Source of the DNA: Gemmatimonadota bacterium
GTDB lineage: Bacteria; Gemmatimonadota; Gemmatimonadetes; Palauibacterales; Palauibacteraceae
Assembly: GCA_021295785.1 (NCBI GenBank)
Contig: JAGWBR010000018.1
Location: 34,725-98,724 of the forward strand
Direction: 5' to 3'
Length of the DNA: 64,000 nt
This document shows, piece by piece, positions 26,200 to 36,804 of the stretch; positions within the stretch are counted from its first letter, which is position 1; each line of letters starts with the position of its first letter. The translations under genes and the position numbers were made by a program. Under the pieces are notes generated by a model. The model had not been told where the DNA came from. It was given only the letters and a program-made list of their open reading frames with translations, and did not search any database.

Positions 26200-26742
26200 T
26201 TGTTGGTCTGGCTGGGGCCGGTGGCGGTGCTCGTTTCGCTGCTGCTGCTGTTGCGGTGGGGGCTGACCCGCGATGTCCAGACTCTCCCGTCGGCTCTCGT
26301 CGGGAAACCCGCCCCCCAGTTCAATTTGGCCACCCTGTATGTTCCGGCCGATTCGCTTGCCCTGGCCGACCTGGAGGGGCGGGTGACGTTGGTCAATTTC
26401 TGGGCGTCCTGGTGCATTCCCTGCGTTCATGAACACCCGGTCCTGACTCATGTAACGGAAACCTGGGGGCAAGACTCGGTGGCCCTTGTCGGCATCCTGT
26501 TTCAAGACAGCCCGGAGAACGGAAAGCGGTTCATGGAGCAGTACGGGGGCGACTGGCCCCTGCTCACCGACAACGGCAGCACCACGGCAATCAGCTACGG
26601 GATGTACGGCGTGCCGGAGACCTTCTTCATAGGAGCCGACGGGGTCGTGGCCAGAAGACACGCGGGAGCGGTTACATGGGACCTGGTGGAGTCCACGGTC
26701 GATTCGCTGCTCCGGGCCCGCAGGGACCTCGGTTCCCAATGA
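26200..26742 (+). CDS. TlpA/CcmG-like membrane-anchored thioredoxin
   Basis: A protein of about 180 residues: an N-terminal membrane anchor (LLVWLGPVAVLVSLLLLL), then a thioredoxin fold with NFWASWCIPCVHEHP, whose CxxC is the redox site, and VPETFFI with the conserved cis-Pro. It keeps apocytochrome cysteines reduced for CcmF/CcmH. The start is uncertain: TTG at 26200 or 26203 gives a clean anchor but has no close ribosome site; the frame is open back to 26113, inside ccmF. Its stop overlaps the ccmH start by 4 bases. Confidence 0.88.
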   Translation: MLVWLGPVAVLVSLLLLLRWGLTRDVQTLPSALVGKPAPQFNLATLYVPADSLALADLEGRVTLVNFWASWCIPCVHEHPVLTHVTETWGQDSVALVGILFQDSPENGKRFMEQYGGDWPLLTDNGSTTAISYGMYGVPETFFIGADGVVARRHAGAVTWDLVESTVDSLLRARRDLGSQ

Positions 26743-27251
26743 CACGCCGGGCCCGCTCCGCTCAGGTGTTGCTGACGGCCGGACTGCTTCTGGCGGTTGC
26801 TGCTCCCTCTCCGGGTGCGGGGGCCGGGGCGCCTGCTCCTCAGTCGGTGGAAGGGGCCTTCGATGCCCCGGCCCCGGCTGACACTGCCGGATCAGGGGCT
26901 CTGGCCGGGGGCGCGGCAGCCGCCTCCGCCCTGCCCGAGGTCAAAATCCAGGAGACCGCCGCGCAAATCGGCACCCGCCTGCGCTGCCCCTTGTGCCGGA
27001 ACCAGTCGGTCACCGAATCGCCCTCGCGCATCGCCCGCGGCATGCAGGCCGAAATCCGCCAGCTCCTCCGGGAGGGCATGACCCCCGACGAGGTAGAGGC
27101 CTACTTCGTAGATGCCTACGGGCCGTGGATCCTCCTGAACCCCCCGGCCGACGGAATGGGACTGGTGGTGTACGTAGTGCCGCCGCTCATTTTCCTGGGA
27201 GGGGGACTGTTTCTGTTCTTAAGGCTCCGCGCGGCGCGATCAGCCGCCTGA
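26739..27251 (+). CDS. ccmH: Cytochrome c maturation protein CcmH
   Basis: A 170-residue thiol oxidoreductase for apocytochrome c. After a signal and a Pro/Ala-rich linker, the core has LRCPLCRNQS (the CcmH LRCPxCQ motif), SRIARGMQAEIRQLLREGMTPDEVEAYFVDAYG-type helices (seen from about residue 90 to 125), and a C-terminal membrane helix (YVVPPLIFLGGGLFLFL). ATG 26739 overlaps the ccmG-like stop by 4 bases. The N-terminal linker between signal and core is longer than usual (about 50 residues). Confidence 0.93.
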   Translation: MTRRARSAQVLLTAGLLLAVAAPSPGAGAGAPAPQSVEGAFDAPAPADTAGSGALAGGAAAASALPEVKIQETAAQIGTRLRCPLCRNQSVTESPSRIARGMQAEIRQLLREGMTPDEVEAYFVDAYGPWILLNPPADGMGLVVYVVPPLIFLGGGLFLFLRLRAARSAA

Positions 27252-27298
27252 GATGACCCCCGGCCCCGACCGGGAGGCGGCGCCTGGCCGACTTCCCC

Positions 27299-30055
27299 TC
27301 AGGCCTCGCCCAGTTGTTGCCGCAGCACCGTCTGAAGTATTCCCCCGTTGCGGTAGTACCGGACCTCCGCGGCGGTATCGAGCCGGGCCAACACCTCGAA
27401 CACCGTTTCTTCGCCCGAATCGCGACGCGCCGACACACCCAACTTCACCCGCGGACCCAAACCCGTTTCGATCCCGCAGATGTTGTATTCCTCGGTCCCG
27501 TCCAGCCCCAACGAACCAGCCGATTGCCCGTCCAGAAACTCCAGGGGGAGTATCCCCATTCCAATGAGATTCGACCGGTGAATCCGCTCGTAGCTCACCG
27601 CGATCGCAGCCTTGATTCCCAGCAGGAACGGCCCTTTCGCGGCCCAGTCCCGGCTGGATCCTGACCCGTAGAGCGATCCCCCGATCACTACCAGCGGCAC
27701 TCCGTCTCGGCCGTAGCGCTGAGCCGCGTCGAAAATCGTGGTCTGATCTCCGGTGGGGACGTGGACGGTGTAACCGCCCTCGACTTCCGGCACCATCAGG
27801 TTACGGAGGCGGATGTTGGCGAACGTGCCCCGGACCATCACTTCGTGGTTGCCGCGCCGCGACCCGTACGAATTGAAATCGGTGCGCGACACGCCCTTGG
27901 CCATGAGGTACTCCCCCGCGGGCGAATCCACCGCGATCTGCCCCGCGGGCGATATGTGGTCGGTGGTCACGGCGTCGCCCAACAGGGCCAGGCATCTTGC
28001 TCCCGAGATGTCCCCGGGGTCGGGGGCCCGCCGTGTCATCCCGTCGAAGAAAGTCGGCTTGCGGACGTAGGTAGAGCTCTCGTCCCACGCAAAGGTGGAC
28101 CCCGCGGGAACGGGGAGCGCTCGCCACCGGTCGTCCCCGTCGTAGACCGACGCGTACTTGAGCGTGAACATCTCGGTCTTGACCGATTCGCGAACGGCTG
28201 CCGCGATCTCGGGACCCGAAGGCCAGATGTCCCGCAGGTAAACCGGTTCCCCGTCGGTGCCCGTGCCGAGCGGTTCGCTGTACAGGTCAATGTCCATGCG
28301 CCCGGCCAGCGCGTAAGCCACCACCAGAGGCGGCGAGGCCAGGTAGTTGGCCCGTGAGTCCGGGCTGATGCGCCCCTCGAAATTCCGGTTCCCCGACAGA
28401 ACTGAGCAGGCCACCAGCCGGCGCTGCCGGATCGCCTGCGAAATCTCGGGCGGCAGCGGACCGCTGTTGCCAATGCACGTCGTGCACCCGTAACCCACTA
28501 CGTGGAAACCCAGGGCCTCGAGGTCGTCCAGCAACCCGGCTCCCCGCAGGTACTCCGTCACCACCATCGAGCCGGGCGCGAGGCTCGTTTTCACCCATGG
28601 CCGGCTGGTCAGCCCCCGCGCCGCTGCGTTCCGGGCCAGCAGCCCCGCCCCGACCATGACCGCAGGGTTCGAGGTGTTGGTGCAGCTGGTGATGGCGGCG
28701 ATAACCACCGAACCGTCCCTCAGTTCAAAGCTCCGCTGGTCGCCTTCGGGCCCCACCATCTCCACGGCGGCCGGCCCCGATCCGTGCTGGTTCGCCCCGG
28801 TCCCGTTGCGCCCCCGGAACGCCTGCAGAACATCCCGGAAGTTCTCTTTGCTCTGCCGAAGCGGTACGCGCTGCTGGGGAAGCTTCGGCCCCGCGATGGC
28901 GGGATCGACCGTGGAGAGATCCAGGTCGATGGTGCGGGTGTAGGCCGCGCCGTGGGTGCCGCCGTCCCCCTCGTGAAACATGCCCTGAGCCCGGCAGTAC
29001 GCCTCAACCGTGGCGACCCGCCCGGCGGAACGGCCCGTGAACCGCAAGTAGTTGAGCGTTTCGGCGTCCACGGGGAAGATCGCGCACGTCGAGCCGAATT
29101 CGGGAGACATGTTGCCCAGGGTGGCTCGGTCGGCCACCGACAGCGCCTGCACGCCCGGTCCAAAGAACTCCACAAACCTCCCGACGACGCCGGTCTCGCG
29201 GAGGATCTCGGTCACTCTGAGCACCAGGTCGGTGGCGGTCGCGCCGTCGGGCAGCCTGCCGTGCAGCCTCAGGCCAACCACCTCGGGCACCAGCATCGAG
29301 AGCGGCTGACCCAGCATCGCGGCTTCTGCCTCGATACCCCCCACTCCCCACCCCAGTACTCCCAGTCCGTTGATCATCGTGGTATGGCTGTCGGTGCCGA
29401 CCAGGGTGTCGGCAAACGCTTGCGGGGACCCGTCGGGGCCGGGTTGCGAGAAGACCACCCGCGCCAGGTATTCCAGGTTGACCTGGTGGACGATGCCCGT
29501 ACCGGGGGGCACCACTCGCAGCGTGTCGAACGCGGTCTGGCCCCAACGCAGGAAAGCGTAACGCTCGTGGTTTCGCTCAAACTCGCGTTTGGAGTTGATG
29601 GCGAACGAGCGGTGGCTCCCGAACGAATCGACCTGCACGGAATGGTCAATCACGAGCTCGGCGGGCAGCAAGGGGTTGATGCGGGCGGGGTCTCCCCCGA
29701 GATCCGCCATTGCGTCTCTCATTGCCGCCAGGTCCACCACCGCGGGCACGCCCGTAAAGTCTTGCAGCAGCACCCTGGCGGGGTTGAACGATATTTCCCC
29801 GCCCGGTGTCGCCTGCGGGTCCCACTTCAGGATCGCCTCAATGTGATCCGCGGTAACGGATTCACCGTCTTCGTGCCTGAGCAGGTTCTCGGCCACCACC
29901 TTGATTGAGTAGGGCAGGTGTGACAGATCGGCCCCCACTGCCCGGGCGGCGGCAGGCAGGCTCCAAAACCGGCAGGGCCCCTCCATCTGGGACCGTGCAC
30001 CAAACGAATCCAGACCGCCCCCACCCGAAGTTCCGCCGCCCGACTGTGTGCTCAT
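27299..30055 (-). CDS. acnA: Aconitate hydratase A
   Basis: A 918-residue TCA-cycle enzyme that interconverts citrate and isocitrate. The 4Fe-4S ligands are visible: TSCTNTSNP (first Cys) and [13 protein letters not shown] (two Cys). Other hallmarks are [22 protein letters not shown] near residue 220 and the C-terminal swivel domain with [15 protein letters not shown] and [17 protein letters not shown]. The ATG 30055 (MSTQSGGG...) was chosen because the open frame upstream is unlike the family. It converges on ccmH with about 47 bases between. Confidence 0.96.
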   Translation of the reverse strand: MSTQSGGGTSGGGGLDSFGARSQMEGPCRFWSLPAAARAVGADLSHLPYSIKVVAENLLRHEDGESVTADHIEAILKWDPQATPGGEISFNPARVLLQDFTGVPAVVDLAAMRDAMADLGGDPARINPLLPAELVIDHSVQVDSFGSHRSFAINSKREFERNHERYAFLRWGQTAFDTLRVVPPGTGIVHQVNLEYLARVVFSQPGPDGSPQAFADTLVGTDSHTTMINGLGVLGWGVGGIEAEAAMLGQPLSMLVPEVVGLRLHGRLPDGATATDLVLRVTEILRETGVVGRFVEFFGPGVQALSVADRATLGNMSPEFGSTCAIFPVDAETLNYLRFTGRSAGRVATVEAYCRAQGMFHEGDGGTHGAAYTRTIDLDLSTVDPAIAGPKLPQQRVPLRQSKENFRDVLQAFRGRNGTGANQHGSGPAAVEMVGPEGDQRSFELRDGSVVIAAITSCTNTSNPAVMVGAGLLARNAAARGLTSRPWVKTSLAPGSMVVTEYLRGAGLLDDLEALGFHVVGYGCTTCIGNSGPLPPEISQAIRQRRLVACSVLSGNRNFEGRISPDSRANYLASPPLVVAYALAGRMDIDLYSEPLGTGTDGEPVYLRDIWPSGPEIAAAVRESVKTEMFTLKYASVYDGDDRWRALPVPAGSTFAWDESSTYVRKPTFFDGMTRRAPDPGDISGARCLALLGDAVTTDHISPAGQIAVDSPAGEYLMAKGVSRTDFNSYGSRRGNHEVMVRGTFANIRLRNLMVPEVEGGYTVHVPTGDQTTIFDAAQRYGRDGVPLVVIGGSLYGSGSSRDWAAKGPFLLGIKAAIAVSYERIHRSNLIGMGILPLEFLDGQSAGSLGLDGTEEYNICGIETGLGPRVKLGVSARRDSGEETVFEVLARLDTAAEVRYYRNGGILQTVLRQQLGEA

Positions 30056-30101
30056 ATTGTCCCGTTTCCTGATTTGTCCCGCCCCGCGCGGTCCGATCCC
30101 G

Positions 30102-31112
30102 TTACAGGTCCACCTCGCGACCGACTCCCTGCTCTTGTGCCTTCGCCAGGGCGACCCCGGCAATCGCTACATCCTGCGCCGCCACACCGACCGACTTGTA
30201 CAGCGTGAACCGCCTGCCGCAACTGCCCCGGGGGGCCGTTCCGTTCACGATTTCTCCCAGCTCGGCGTCTACCGCGTCCGGCCCGATCGCCCCCACCTCC
30301 CGGGCCCTGATCAGGTCGCCGGCCTCGGCCATGGCGGCCGCGCGCTGGTCAACCACGATCCTGGCGCGCGCCACGAACCCGGGATCCAGCTCCTGCATCG
30401 CCGGCGTGAACGAACCCACCGCGTTCACGTGCGCCCCGTCTTCCAGACAGTCCGCAGCGAAAAGCGGGGCCTCGGCCGGCGTCGCGGTAACCACGACTCC
30501 AGCGCCCCGAAGAGCGTCGTCCACACAGCCCACCGCGACCGCTTCAACCCGCGCCGCGCGCCCCGCGGCCCCGTCCTCGCGCAACTCGCGGGCCAGTGCC
30601 TCGGCCCTTTCCCGGGTGCGCGACCAGATTCTCACTTCGCGGATCCCGCCGCGGACCGCCGGAATAATCTTGGCGTGCGAGCGGCCCTGCGCCCCGGCGC
30701 CCAGAACGGCCATCACCTCCGCGGCGGGGTCGGCGATCAGCCGGGTGGCCAGAGCGCTCCCCGCGGCAGTGCGTATCTCCGTCAGTCGCTCCCCGTCCAA
30801 CAGAGCCTTCAACTGACCCGTCCGCGCGTCAAACAATTGGACGACCCCGCGGACGGTCGGTTCGCCCCTGGCCGCATTCTCCGGGAATACCGACACCAGT
30901 TTGGCCCCCAGCAATTCGGCCGAACCCAGCCACGCCGACATCAAAAGCATCACGCCGTTGCCGCCTTCCAGCCTCCCGCGCGGCGGCATCACCGCGGTTC
31001 CTCCGGAGAGTTCCCCGAACGCGGTGCGCATGGCCCCGACGGCTAGCTCGGGCGTGAGCACCGCGTCGAGATCGGCGGCATCCAGGACCCGCACGCGGCG
31101 CGCCTGGCTCAC
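30102..31112 (-). CDS. Ornithine cyclodeaminase / mu-crystallin family oxidoreductase
   Basis: About 336 residues with the family layout: an N-terminal substrate domain ([33 protein letters not shown]) and a Rossmann domain with [16 protein letters not shown] and the [12 protein letters not shown] segment. Members make proline from ornithine, reduce ketimines, or dehydrogenate alanine; the reaction here cannot be fixed. GTG 31112 gives [15 protein letters not shown], 13 bases after the Rieske gene stop; the frame runs further upstream over that gene without match. The pairing with a Rieske oxygenase suggests catabolism of an N-containing compound. Confidence 0.85.
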   Translation of the reverse strand: MSQARRVRVLDAADLDAVLTPELAVGAMRTAFGELSGGTAVMPPRGRLEGGNGVMLLMSAWLGSAELLGAKLVSVFPENAARGEPTVRGVVQLFDARTGQLKALLDGERLTEIRTAAGSALATRLIADPAAEVMAVLGAGAQGRSHAKIIPAVRGGIREVRIWSRTRERAEALARELREDGAAGRAARVEAVAVGCVDDALRGAGVVVTATPAEAPLFAADCLEDGAHVNAVGSFTPAMQELDPGFVARARIVVDQRAAAMAEAGDLIRAREVGAIGPDAVDAELGEIVNGTAPRGSCGRRFTLYKSVGVAAQDVAIAGVALAKAQEQGVGREVDL

Positions 31113-31125
31113 CGGGCGACCGGGC

Positions 31126-32220
31126 TCAAAGGAACCGCTCCAGCAGACGGTGGAAATGGTGTGTGCCCCGTTCCCGGGCGGCGCTGTACCGGCCCCGGTC
31201 ATAGAGGCGTGACGCTACCCCCCGCTGCACTTCTTCAACAATCTCCTCGTCTTCTTGTTCAACCCTGTGCAGGTCGGCCCCCGCCCCCTCCCCCAGCCTG
31301 GACGGATCGCCCACATAGGACCGAAACACCACCCGCGTGCGCCTTGCCCCGACCGGCTGAACAACGTTCAGCGACAGGCCCCAGGGGTAGAAATTCAACA
31401 TGACGTTCGGGAACAGCCAAAAATACCACCCGGCCACCCGTTGGCCGTGGTCGGGATGCCCCTCGGGAGGCGCGAAGGCCGGACCGCCCCCGCCGGCCGG
31501 CCGTCCGATCTGGAGGCTGCCCCAGTCGAACAGGTGGGTCGTGTAGGCGTGATGGTCCAACGCCCCTGCAAGGCTGGTCCTGTGCACGTAGGGGATGTGG
31601 AATCCCTCAAGGTAGTTCTCGCAGTAGAGCGCCCAGTTGGCCTCCACCGCGTATTCCTCGGACCGCGCCGGATCCAGGCGGAACCGGTCTGGCCGAAGCC
31701 AGGCAGTACGCTCCACCACGGGAGCCACCCACTGCTCGAAACCGCACACAGGATCCGACCCAAGGCACGCGAAGTAAAGAGGCCCCCACTCGGCCAGCGG
31801 CAGTTGGGGGAGGTCATCCGCAGCCGACGGGAAGTCCTCAACTCCCTGGAATTCGGGCATCGAACGAAAACAACCGTCCAGGCCGAACCGGCGACCGTGG
31901 TACCGGCAGCGGAGGCTGCTCGCCTGCCCGTCACCCTGCGCGACCAGCCCACCCCGGTGGGTGCAGACGTTGCTCAGGCACCGGACCACGTCGCGGTCGT
32001 CCCTTGTCAGGACCAGCGGTTCGTCCAGGCACCCCTCCAGCAACGTAAACGGCGCCACCCGGCCCGCGGTCCGCAGATCCGCCGTGTCGCGAACCGGCTG
32101 CCAGGATTTGGCGAACAACGCCTCCCGGAGGTGCCGGAACATCGATTCATCGCAGTAGACCCGCGACGGGATCGTGCTCGCGCGGGCGATGTCCGCGTCA
32201 ACCAGATCACGCTTTGTCAT
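31126..32220 (-). CDS. Rieske non-heme iron oxygenase, alpha subunit
   Basis: A 364-residue ring-hydroxylating/demethylating type oxygenase. The Rieske 2Fe-2S site is CTHRGG plus CRYHGR (C-x-H...C-x2-H). The mononuclear iron site is NYLEGFHIPYVH, with an Asp-type ligand expected in the C-terminal half. The protein is shorter than most dioxygenase alpha subunits and is close in size to the choline/betaine-type monooxygenases (such as GbcA or Stc2). The reductase partner is not in the window. ATG 32220; a 200-base divergent region lies upstream. Confidence 0.88.
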   Translation of the reverse strand: MTKRDLVDADIARASTIPSRVYCDESMFRHLREALFAKSWQPVRDTADLRTAGRVAPFTLLEGCLDEPLVLTRDDRDVVRCLSNVCTHRGGLVAQGDGQASSLRCRYHGRRFGLDGCFRSMPEFQGVEDFPSAADDLPQLPLAEWGPLYFACLGSDPVCGFEQWVAPVVERTAWLRPDRFRLDPARSEEYAVEANWALYCENYLEGFHIPYVHRTSLAGALDHHAYTTHLFDWGSLQIGRPAGGGGPAFAPPEGHPDHGQRVAGWYFWLFPNVMLNFYPWGLSLNVVQPVGARRTRVVFRSYVGDPSRLGEGAGADLHRVEQEDEEIVEEVQRGVASRLYDRGRYSAARERGTHHFHRLLERFL

Positions 32221-32428
32221 ACCGTGCGGCGGCCCCTTTCAGGCGTGGTTTTCGTGACCGTTCGCAGTATACCGGGAGACCGCACCTGCCGGTACCTTTG
32301 GAAGTTGGCCCGGCGCTGGCCTCCTGCTGCATGCCAGCCGCCGCAACACCGCTCACTCTCCGCGTGTCCACCCGCTGTAAGGACACCTCGTGACGCCGCC
32401 GACCAAACCAGCTGACCAACTCCAGGAT
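32221..32428. promoter_or_regulatory. Divergent intergenic region (Rieske operon / VPS10-like gene 1)
   Basis: About 208 bases between outward-facing genes, so both promoters should be here. A possible minus-strand or plus-strand box is not obvious; GCAGTATAC near 32264-32272 is a weak -10-like element. The ribosome site for the plus gene is near 32422-32426 (CCAGGA). No small gene is visible. Confidence 0.4.
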
Positions 32429-35400
32429 ATGCCGATGAGAAACGCCGCACGCTCGCCGTCCCTGCCGGTCGTCTTCGGGGCCCTGTTGCTGGGAGCCGCC
32501 CAGCCGGTCGAAGCCGCGAACCCCGCCCCGGCCCCGGTCCAAGAGGCGGAGCAAGACAGCGACGAGGCCGGCTCAGAGGTCACGGCGGGCACGCTGGGCG
32601 CCTTCCGGTGGCGCTCAATCGGACCCGCGGTGGCTTCCGGGCGGATCGCCGACATCGCTATCGACCCGGTGGACAGAAGCACCTGGTACGTGGCGGCCTC
32701 CTCCGGGAACGTGTGGAAAACCACGAACGCCGGCACCACGTGGGAACCGATTTTTGACAACTACGGGTCGTATTCGATCGGCGCGATTGCGCTGGACCCG
32801 AACGACCGGTTCACCCTCTGGGTGGGCACGGGGGAAAACAACGGTCAGCGGTCAACCGGATACGGGGACGGGGTTTACAAGTCGATCGACGGAGGGCGTT
32901 CTTTCAGGAACATGGGGCTGGAAACGTCCCGCCACATTGGGATGATCGCCGTGCACCCGGACGACGCGAACACGGTGTTCGTGGCCTCGCAGGGCCCCCT
33001 TTGGGGACCGGGCGGAGAACGCGGCCTCTACCGCACGCGGGACGGCGGCGAGACCTGGGAACTGGTGCTTGAGATCGACGAAGACACCGGGGTCAACGAG
33101 GTCTATTTCGACCCCCGGGACCCCGCCGTCATGTACGCGTCGTCGTGGCAGCGCCGCCGACACCAGTGGACGATGATCAACGGTGGGCCCGGGTCGGGCA
33201 TTCACAAGTCCACCGACGGCGGCGAGACCTGGCGGGCGATCAACAACGGCCTGCCCGGCGGGGACAAGGGACGAATCGGGATGGCCATCTCGCCCCTCAA
33301 TCCGGATGTCCTCTACGCCATCGTCGAGGCGTCTGGCGATGAGGGCGGCACCTTCCGGTCCGAAAACAGGGGAGAGAGCTGGAGCCGCACGTCGCGCTAC
33401 CAGTCAGGGGCGGCGATGTATTACCACGAACTCTACGCCGACCCCCACCGTTTCGACCGCATCTACTCGCTGGACACGTTCCTGCGGATGTCAGACGACG
33501 GCGGCGGCACCTGGGGCCGGCTGCCCACCCAGGGCGTTCACGTGGATTTCCACGCCATGGCGTTCGATCCCGATGATCCCGAGCACGTGATTGTTGGCAA
33601 CGACGGCGGGCTTTACGAGACCTTCGATTTCGGCGAGTCATGGAGGCACTTCTCCAACCTGCCGCTGACCCAGTTCTACAAGGTCGCGACCTCCAACGAC
33701 GAGCCGTTCTTCTACGTCTACGGCGGCACCCAGGACAACAACACCCTCGGCGGCCCGTCCCGCACACTGGGCGGGGGCATTCGCAACAGCGACTGGTACG
33801 TCACCCTGGGCGGAGACGGGTTCGACCCGGTGATCGATCCCGAGAACCCCGACATCATCTACTCCCAGTTGCAGTACGGCGTCCTGTCCCGGTTCGACCG
33901 CGGCAGCAAGGAACGCCTGGATATTCAGCCCCAGGCCGGCGCCGACGGTCCGCCGCTGCGCTGGTACTGGGACGCCGGCCTCCACATGTCGCCGCACAAC
34001 AACCACCGTCTCTATTTCGGGGCTCAGATTCTCTTCCAGAGCGATGACCAGGGCTCCAGCTGGCGCGCCATCTCCGGCGACCTTTCGAGGAATCTGGACC
34101 GCAACCAGCTGGAGGTGATGGGGCGCGTGTGGTCGGTGGATGCCGTGGCCAAGAACCGCTCCACCTCGGCCTTCGGACACATCGTGGCCATTTCGGAGTC
34201 CCCCCTTGCGGAGGGTCTGATTTACGTTGGCACCGACGACGGCCTGGTCCAGGTCACCGAAGACGGCGGGGAGACCTGGCGGCGGATAGAGAGCCTGCCC
34301 GGCGTGCCCGACACCAGTTTCGTCCACGACGTGGAGGCGTCGCTGCATGATCCGGACGGCATCTTCGTGGTTGTCAACAATTTCAAACGGAACGATTTCC
34401 GCCCGTACGTCTTGCGGTCCGCGGACCGGGGGCGGACCTGGACCATGATTACTGGCGGTCTGCCAGAGAACAGCCCGACATTTTCCATCGTGCAGGACCA
34501 CGTCGAGGCCGACCTGTTGTTCCTGGGGGCCGAGTTCGGGGCGTTCGTATCGCTCGACGGCGGTGAATCATGGCTGGACTTCGACAACGGCCTGCCCACG
34601 ATCGCCGTGCGCGACCTGGAGATCCAGAAACGCGACGGGGCACTGGCCGCGGCCACGTTCGGGCGGAGCTTCCATGTGGTGGATGACTACACCCCTCTTC
34701 GTGAACTCGTCGGCGGCTCGGAAGAGATTCTGGGATCCGACGGGTACATCTTCCCGGTTCCCGAGGGCGAGATGTTTCTGGAATGGAACCCGGGCGGAGC
34801 CAACGGGTCGGATTTCTACCGGGCCAGCAATCCGCCGTATGGGGTGACCTTCACCTATTGGGTGGGCGAGTCGCTGAGGACGCGGCGGGCCGAACGCCAG
34901 TCGTCGGAGCGGGCGGCCGCGCGGCGCGGCGATGACACGCCGTACCCCTCTTGGAACGAACTCCGAGAGGAGGACCGCCAGGAGGCACCGCGGGTGTTCC
35001 TTACCGTGGCCGATTCGGAGGGCGAGATCGTCAACGTGGTGCGCGGGTCCACCTCGCGCGGCCTGCACCGGACCCAGTGGAACTTTCGCTATCCCGGCTA
35101 CAACCCAGTAACCGACGGCGGAGGCGGCGGCAACGGGCCGAGGGCGCTCCCCGGCACCTACACGGTTACGCTCTCCCAGGTGGTTGACGGCGAGGTGACC
35201 GACCTGGCGGGCCCTGTCGAGTTCGACGTGGCTCCGATGGTCCGGCCCGCCGTTCCGGCCCAGGACAAGCCGGCCGTGTTGGCCTTCCAGCGCGAGACGG
35301 GCGACCTGCTTCGGGCGGTTACAGGGACCCAGCGCGTCGCAGCGGCCGCGATGGACCGGATACGTGCGCTCAAGGCGGCCGTGCAGCGCTGGCCGGCCGC

Positions 35401-35740
35401 GCCCGCCGCCATCGGCGCCGACGCCCGGGCGCTGGAGCTGCGGCTGATGGACCTGCTCGAAACCCTGAACGGATCCGATACGCGTTCGTCGCGGGCGGAG
35501 CCGGAAATGCCCGGCATCACGGGCCGGGTCAACCAAATCGTTCGGGGCCACTGGTCGGGGATGCACGGCCCGACCGGTACGCATCGGGAGTTGTACCGCC
35601 TGGCGTCCGAGCAGTTCAGTGCCCTATACCCCCAAATGAAACAACTGATTGAAGAAGATCTGCCGGCGCTGGAAGCCCGGGCAGAAGAAGCAGGCCTTCC
35701 CTGGACCACCGGGCGCGCCCTGCCTCGTTGGCCCCAATAA
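32429..35740 (+). CDS. VPS10/BNR-type secreted beta-propeller protein 1
   Basis: A 1103-residue exported protein. Signal peptide from ATG 32429 (MPMRNAARSPSLPVVF...), then a long run of Asp-box (BNR) and YVTN-like repeats typical of VPS10/sortilin propellers: GRSFRNMGLE, DGGETWE, STDGGETW, ENRGESW, DGGETWRRIES, DRGRTW. A C-terminal third (about 850-1050) has a beta-sandwich followed by a helical tail. Enzymatic function is unknown; such proteins are abundant in Gemmatimonadota and Bacteroidota and are often labelled 'glycosyl hydrolase'. A second copy lies at 38734-42114. Confidence 0.88.
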   Translation: MPMRNAARSPSLPVVFGALLLGAAQPVEAANPAPAPVQEAEQDSDEAGSEVTAGTLGAFRWRSIGPAVASGRIADIAIDPVDRSTWYVAASSGNVWKTTNAGTTWEPIFDNYGSYSIGAIALDPNDRFTLWVGTGENNGQRSTGYGDGVYKSIDGGRSFRNMGLETSRHIGMIAVHPDDANTVFVASQGPLWGPGGERGLYRTRDGGETWELVLEIDEDTGVNEVYFDPRDPAVMYASSWQRRRHQWTMINGGPGSGIHKSTDGGETWRAINNGLPGGDKGRIGMAISPLNPDVLYAIVEASGDEGGTFRSENRGESWSRTSRYQSGAAMYYHELYADPHRFDRIYSLDTFLRMSDDGGGTWGRLPTQGVHVDFHAMAFDPDDPEHVIVGNDGGLYETFDFGESWRHFSNLPLTQFYKVATSNDEPFFYVYGGTQDNNTLGGPSRTLGGGIRNSDWYVTLGGDGFDPVIDPENPDIIYSQLQYGVLSRFDRGSKERLDIQPQAGADGPPLRWYWDAGLHMSPHNNHRLYFGAQILFQSDDQGSSWRAISGDLSRNLDRNQLEVMGRVWSVDAVAKNRSTSAFGHIVAISESPLAEGLIYVGTDDGLVQVTEDGGETWRRIESLPGVPDTSFVHDVEASLHDPDGIFVVVNNFKRNDFRPYVLRSADRGRTWTMITGGLPENSPTFSIVQDHVEADLLFLGAEFGAFVSLDGGESWLDFDNGLPTIAVRDLEIQKRDGALAAATFGRSFHVVDDYTPLRELVGGSEEILGSDGYIFPVPEGEMFLEWNPGGANGSDFYRASNPPYGVTFTYWVGESLRTRRAERQSSERAAARRGDDTPYPSWNELREEDRQEAPRVFLTVADSEGEIVNVVRGSTSRGLHRTQWNFRYPGYNPVTDGGGGGNGPRALPGTYTVTLSQVVDGEVTDLAGPVEFDVAPMVRPAVPAQDKPAVLAFQRETGDLLRAVTGTQRVAAAAMDRIRALKAAVQRWPAAPAAIGADARALELRLMDLLETLNGSDTRSSRAEPEMPGITGRVNQIVRGHWSGMHGPTGTHRELYRLASEQFSALYPQMKQLIEEDLPALEARAEEAGLPWTTGRALPRWPQ

Positions 35741-35814
35741 TTGACCGCTCCGGAGCGCGGGTTCACGCCCGCGCCCGCGATGGAACAACGCGATAGAACA
35801 AGGAGAATCTCACA

Positions 35815-36804
35815 ATGCTCACCAGACGCGAACTTCTGAAATCCGCCGCTGCCGCCGGCGTTGTCGGTGCGGCGATGGGGCTTCGTCCCGGGCTTCCGCG
35901 GGCCGGCCGCCCGGCCCGCGGCCTCACCGTCCCCGGCGCGGACGACCTGATCATGAGGGCGGTACCCTCATCCGGAGAGGAACTCCCGATTGTGGGCCTC
36001 GGCAGTTCGGCCACGTTTTCCCGCATGGCGCGCGGCGAGAACGCCGCGGCGTTGGGCGATGTGCTCTCGGCCATGAACGCCGAGGGCGGCAGCGTGTTCG
36101 ACACGGCCCCGAGCTACGGAGCCAGCGAAGAGGTGGCCGGCGCGCTCGCGGCGGAGCTGGGGATTACGGACCAGATTTTCTGGGCCACGAAGGTGAACGT
36201 CGCGGGCCGCGGGGGCGGGGCCGCCGACCCCGACGAGGCACGGGCTCAGATCGAACGCTCGTTCACCAGGATTGGCAAGTCGTCGATTGACCTGATCCAG
36301 GTGCACAACCTCGGGGATCCGCCGGTGCAGGTGGGCATCCTGGAGGAATACAAGGCCGAGGGCCGTGTGCGCTACATTGGAATCACGTCGACCAGCGACC
36401 GCCGGTACCCGGCGCTGATGCAAGCCATGCGCGATTATCCGCTGGACTTTATCGGCATCGATTACGCCGTGGACAACACGAGCGCGGCCGACGAGGTCCT
36501 GCCCCTTGCAATGGAGGAGGGGATCGGAGTTCTGGTCTACGTGCCGTTCGGCCGAACCCGGCTGTGGTCGCGGGTCGGAGACCGCGAGCTGCCCGACTGG
36601 GCCGCGGAATTCGACGCCTCAACGTGGGCTCAGTTCTTCATCAAGTTCGCGGCGGCACATCCGGCAGTGACGGTCGTTACACCAGCCACCAGCAACCCCG
36701 AACACATGCACGACAACATGGGCGGGGCAAAGGGACGTCTGCCCGATCCCGATCAACAGACCCGCATGACCGAGCTGGTGGACTCGCTGCCGCCCGCGGG
36801 CTGA
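35815..36804 (+). CDS. Tat-exported aldo/keto reductase
   Basis: A 329-residue protein with a Tat signal (LTRRELLKSAAAAGVVGAAMG; RR plus hydrophobic stretch) and an AKR TIM barrel. The catalytic tetrad is visible: FDTAPSYGAS (Asp, Tyr), WATKVNV (Lys) and IQVHNLG (His). The NAD(P) region IGITSTSDRR follows. Export of a nicotinamide-dependent enzyme is unusual, though other AKRs of this group have Tat signals. Ribosome site AAGGAG lies before ATG 35815. It is the first of three plus-strand genes after VPS10-like 1. Confidence 0.9.
   Translation: MLTRRELLKSAAAAGVVGAAMGLRPGLPRAGRPARGLTVPGADDLIMRAVPSSGEELPIVGLGSSATFSRMARGENAAALGDVLSAMNAEGGSVFDTAPSYGASEEVAGALAAELGITDQIFWATKVNVAGRGGGAADPDEARAQIERSFTRIGKSSIDLIQVHNLGDPPVQVGILEEYKAEGRVRYIGITSTSDRRYPALMQAMRDYPLDFIGIDYAVDNTSAADEVLPLAMEEGIGVLVYVPFGRTRLWSRVGDRELPDWAAEFDASTWAQFFIKFAAAHPAVTVVTPATSNPEHMHDNMGGAKGRLPDPDQQTRMTELVDSLPPAG

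Noticed and set aside
27252..27298. Possible terminator between ccmH and acnA
   Set aside because: Only a 5-bp GC stem without a T run can be drawn; not enough to call.
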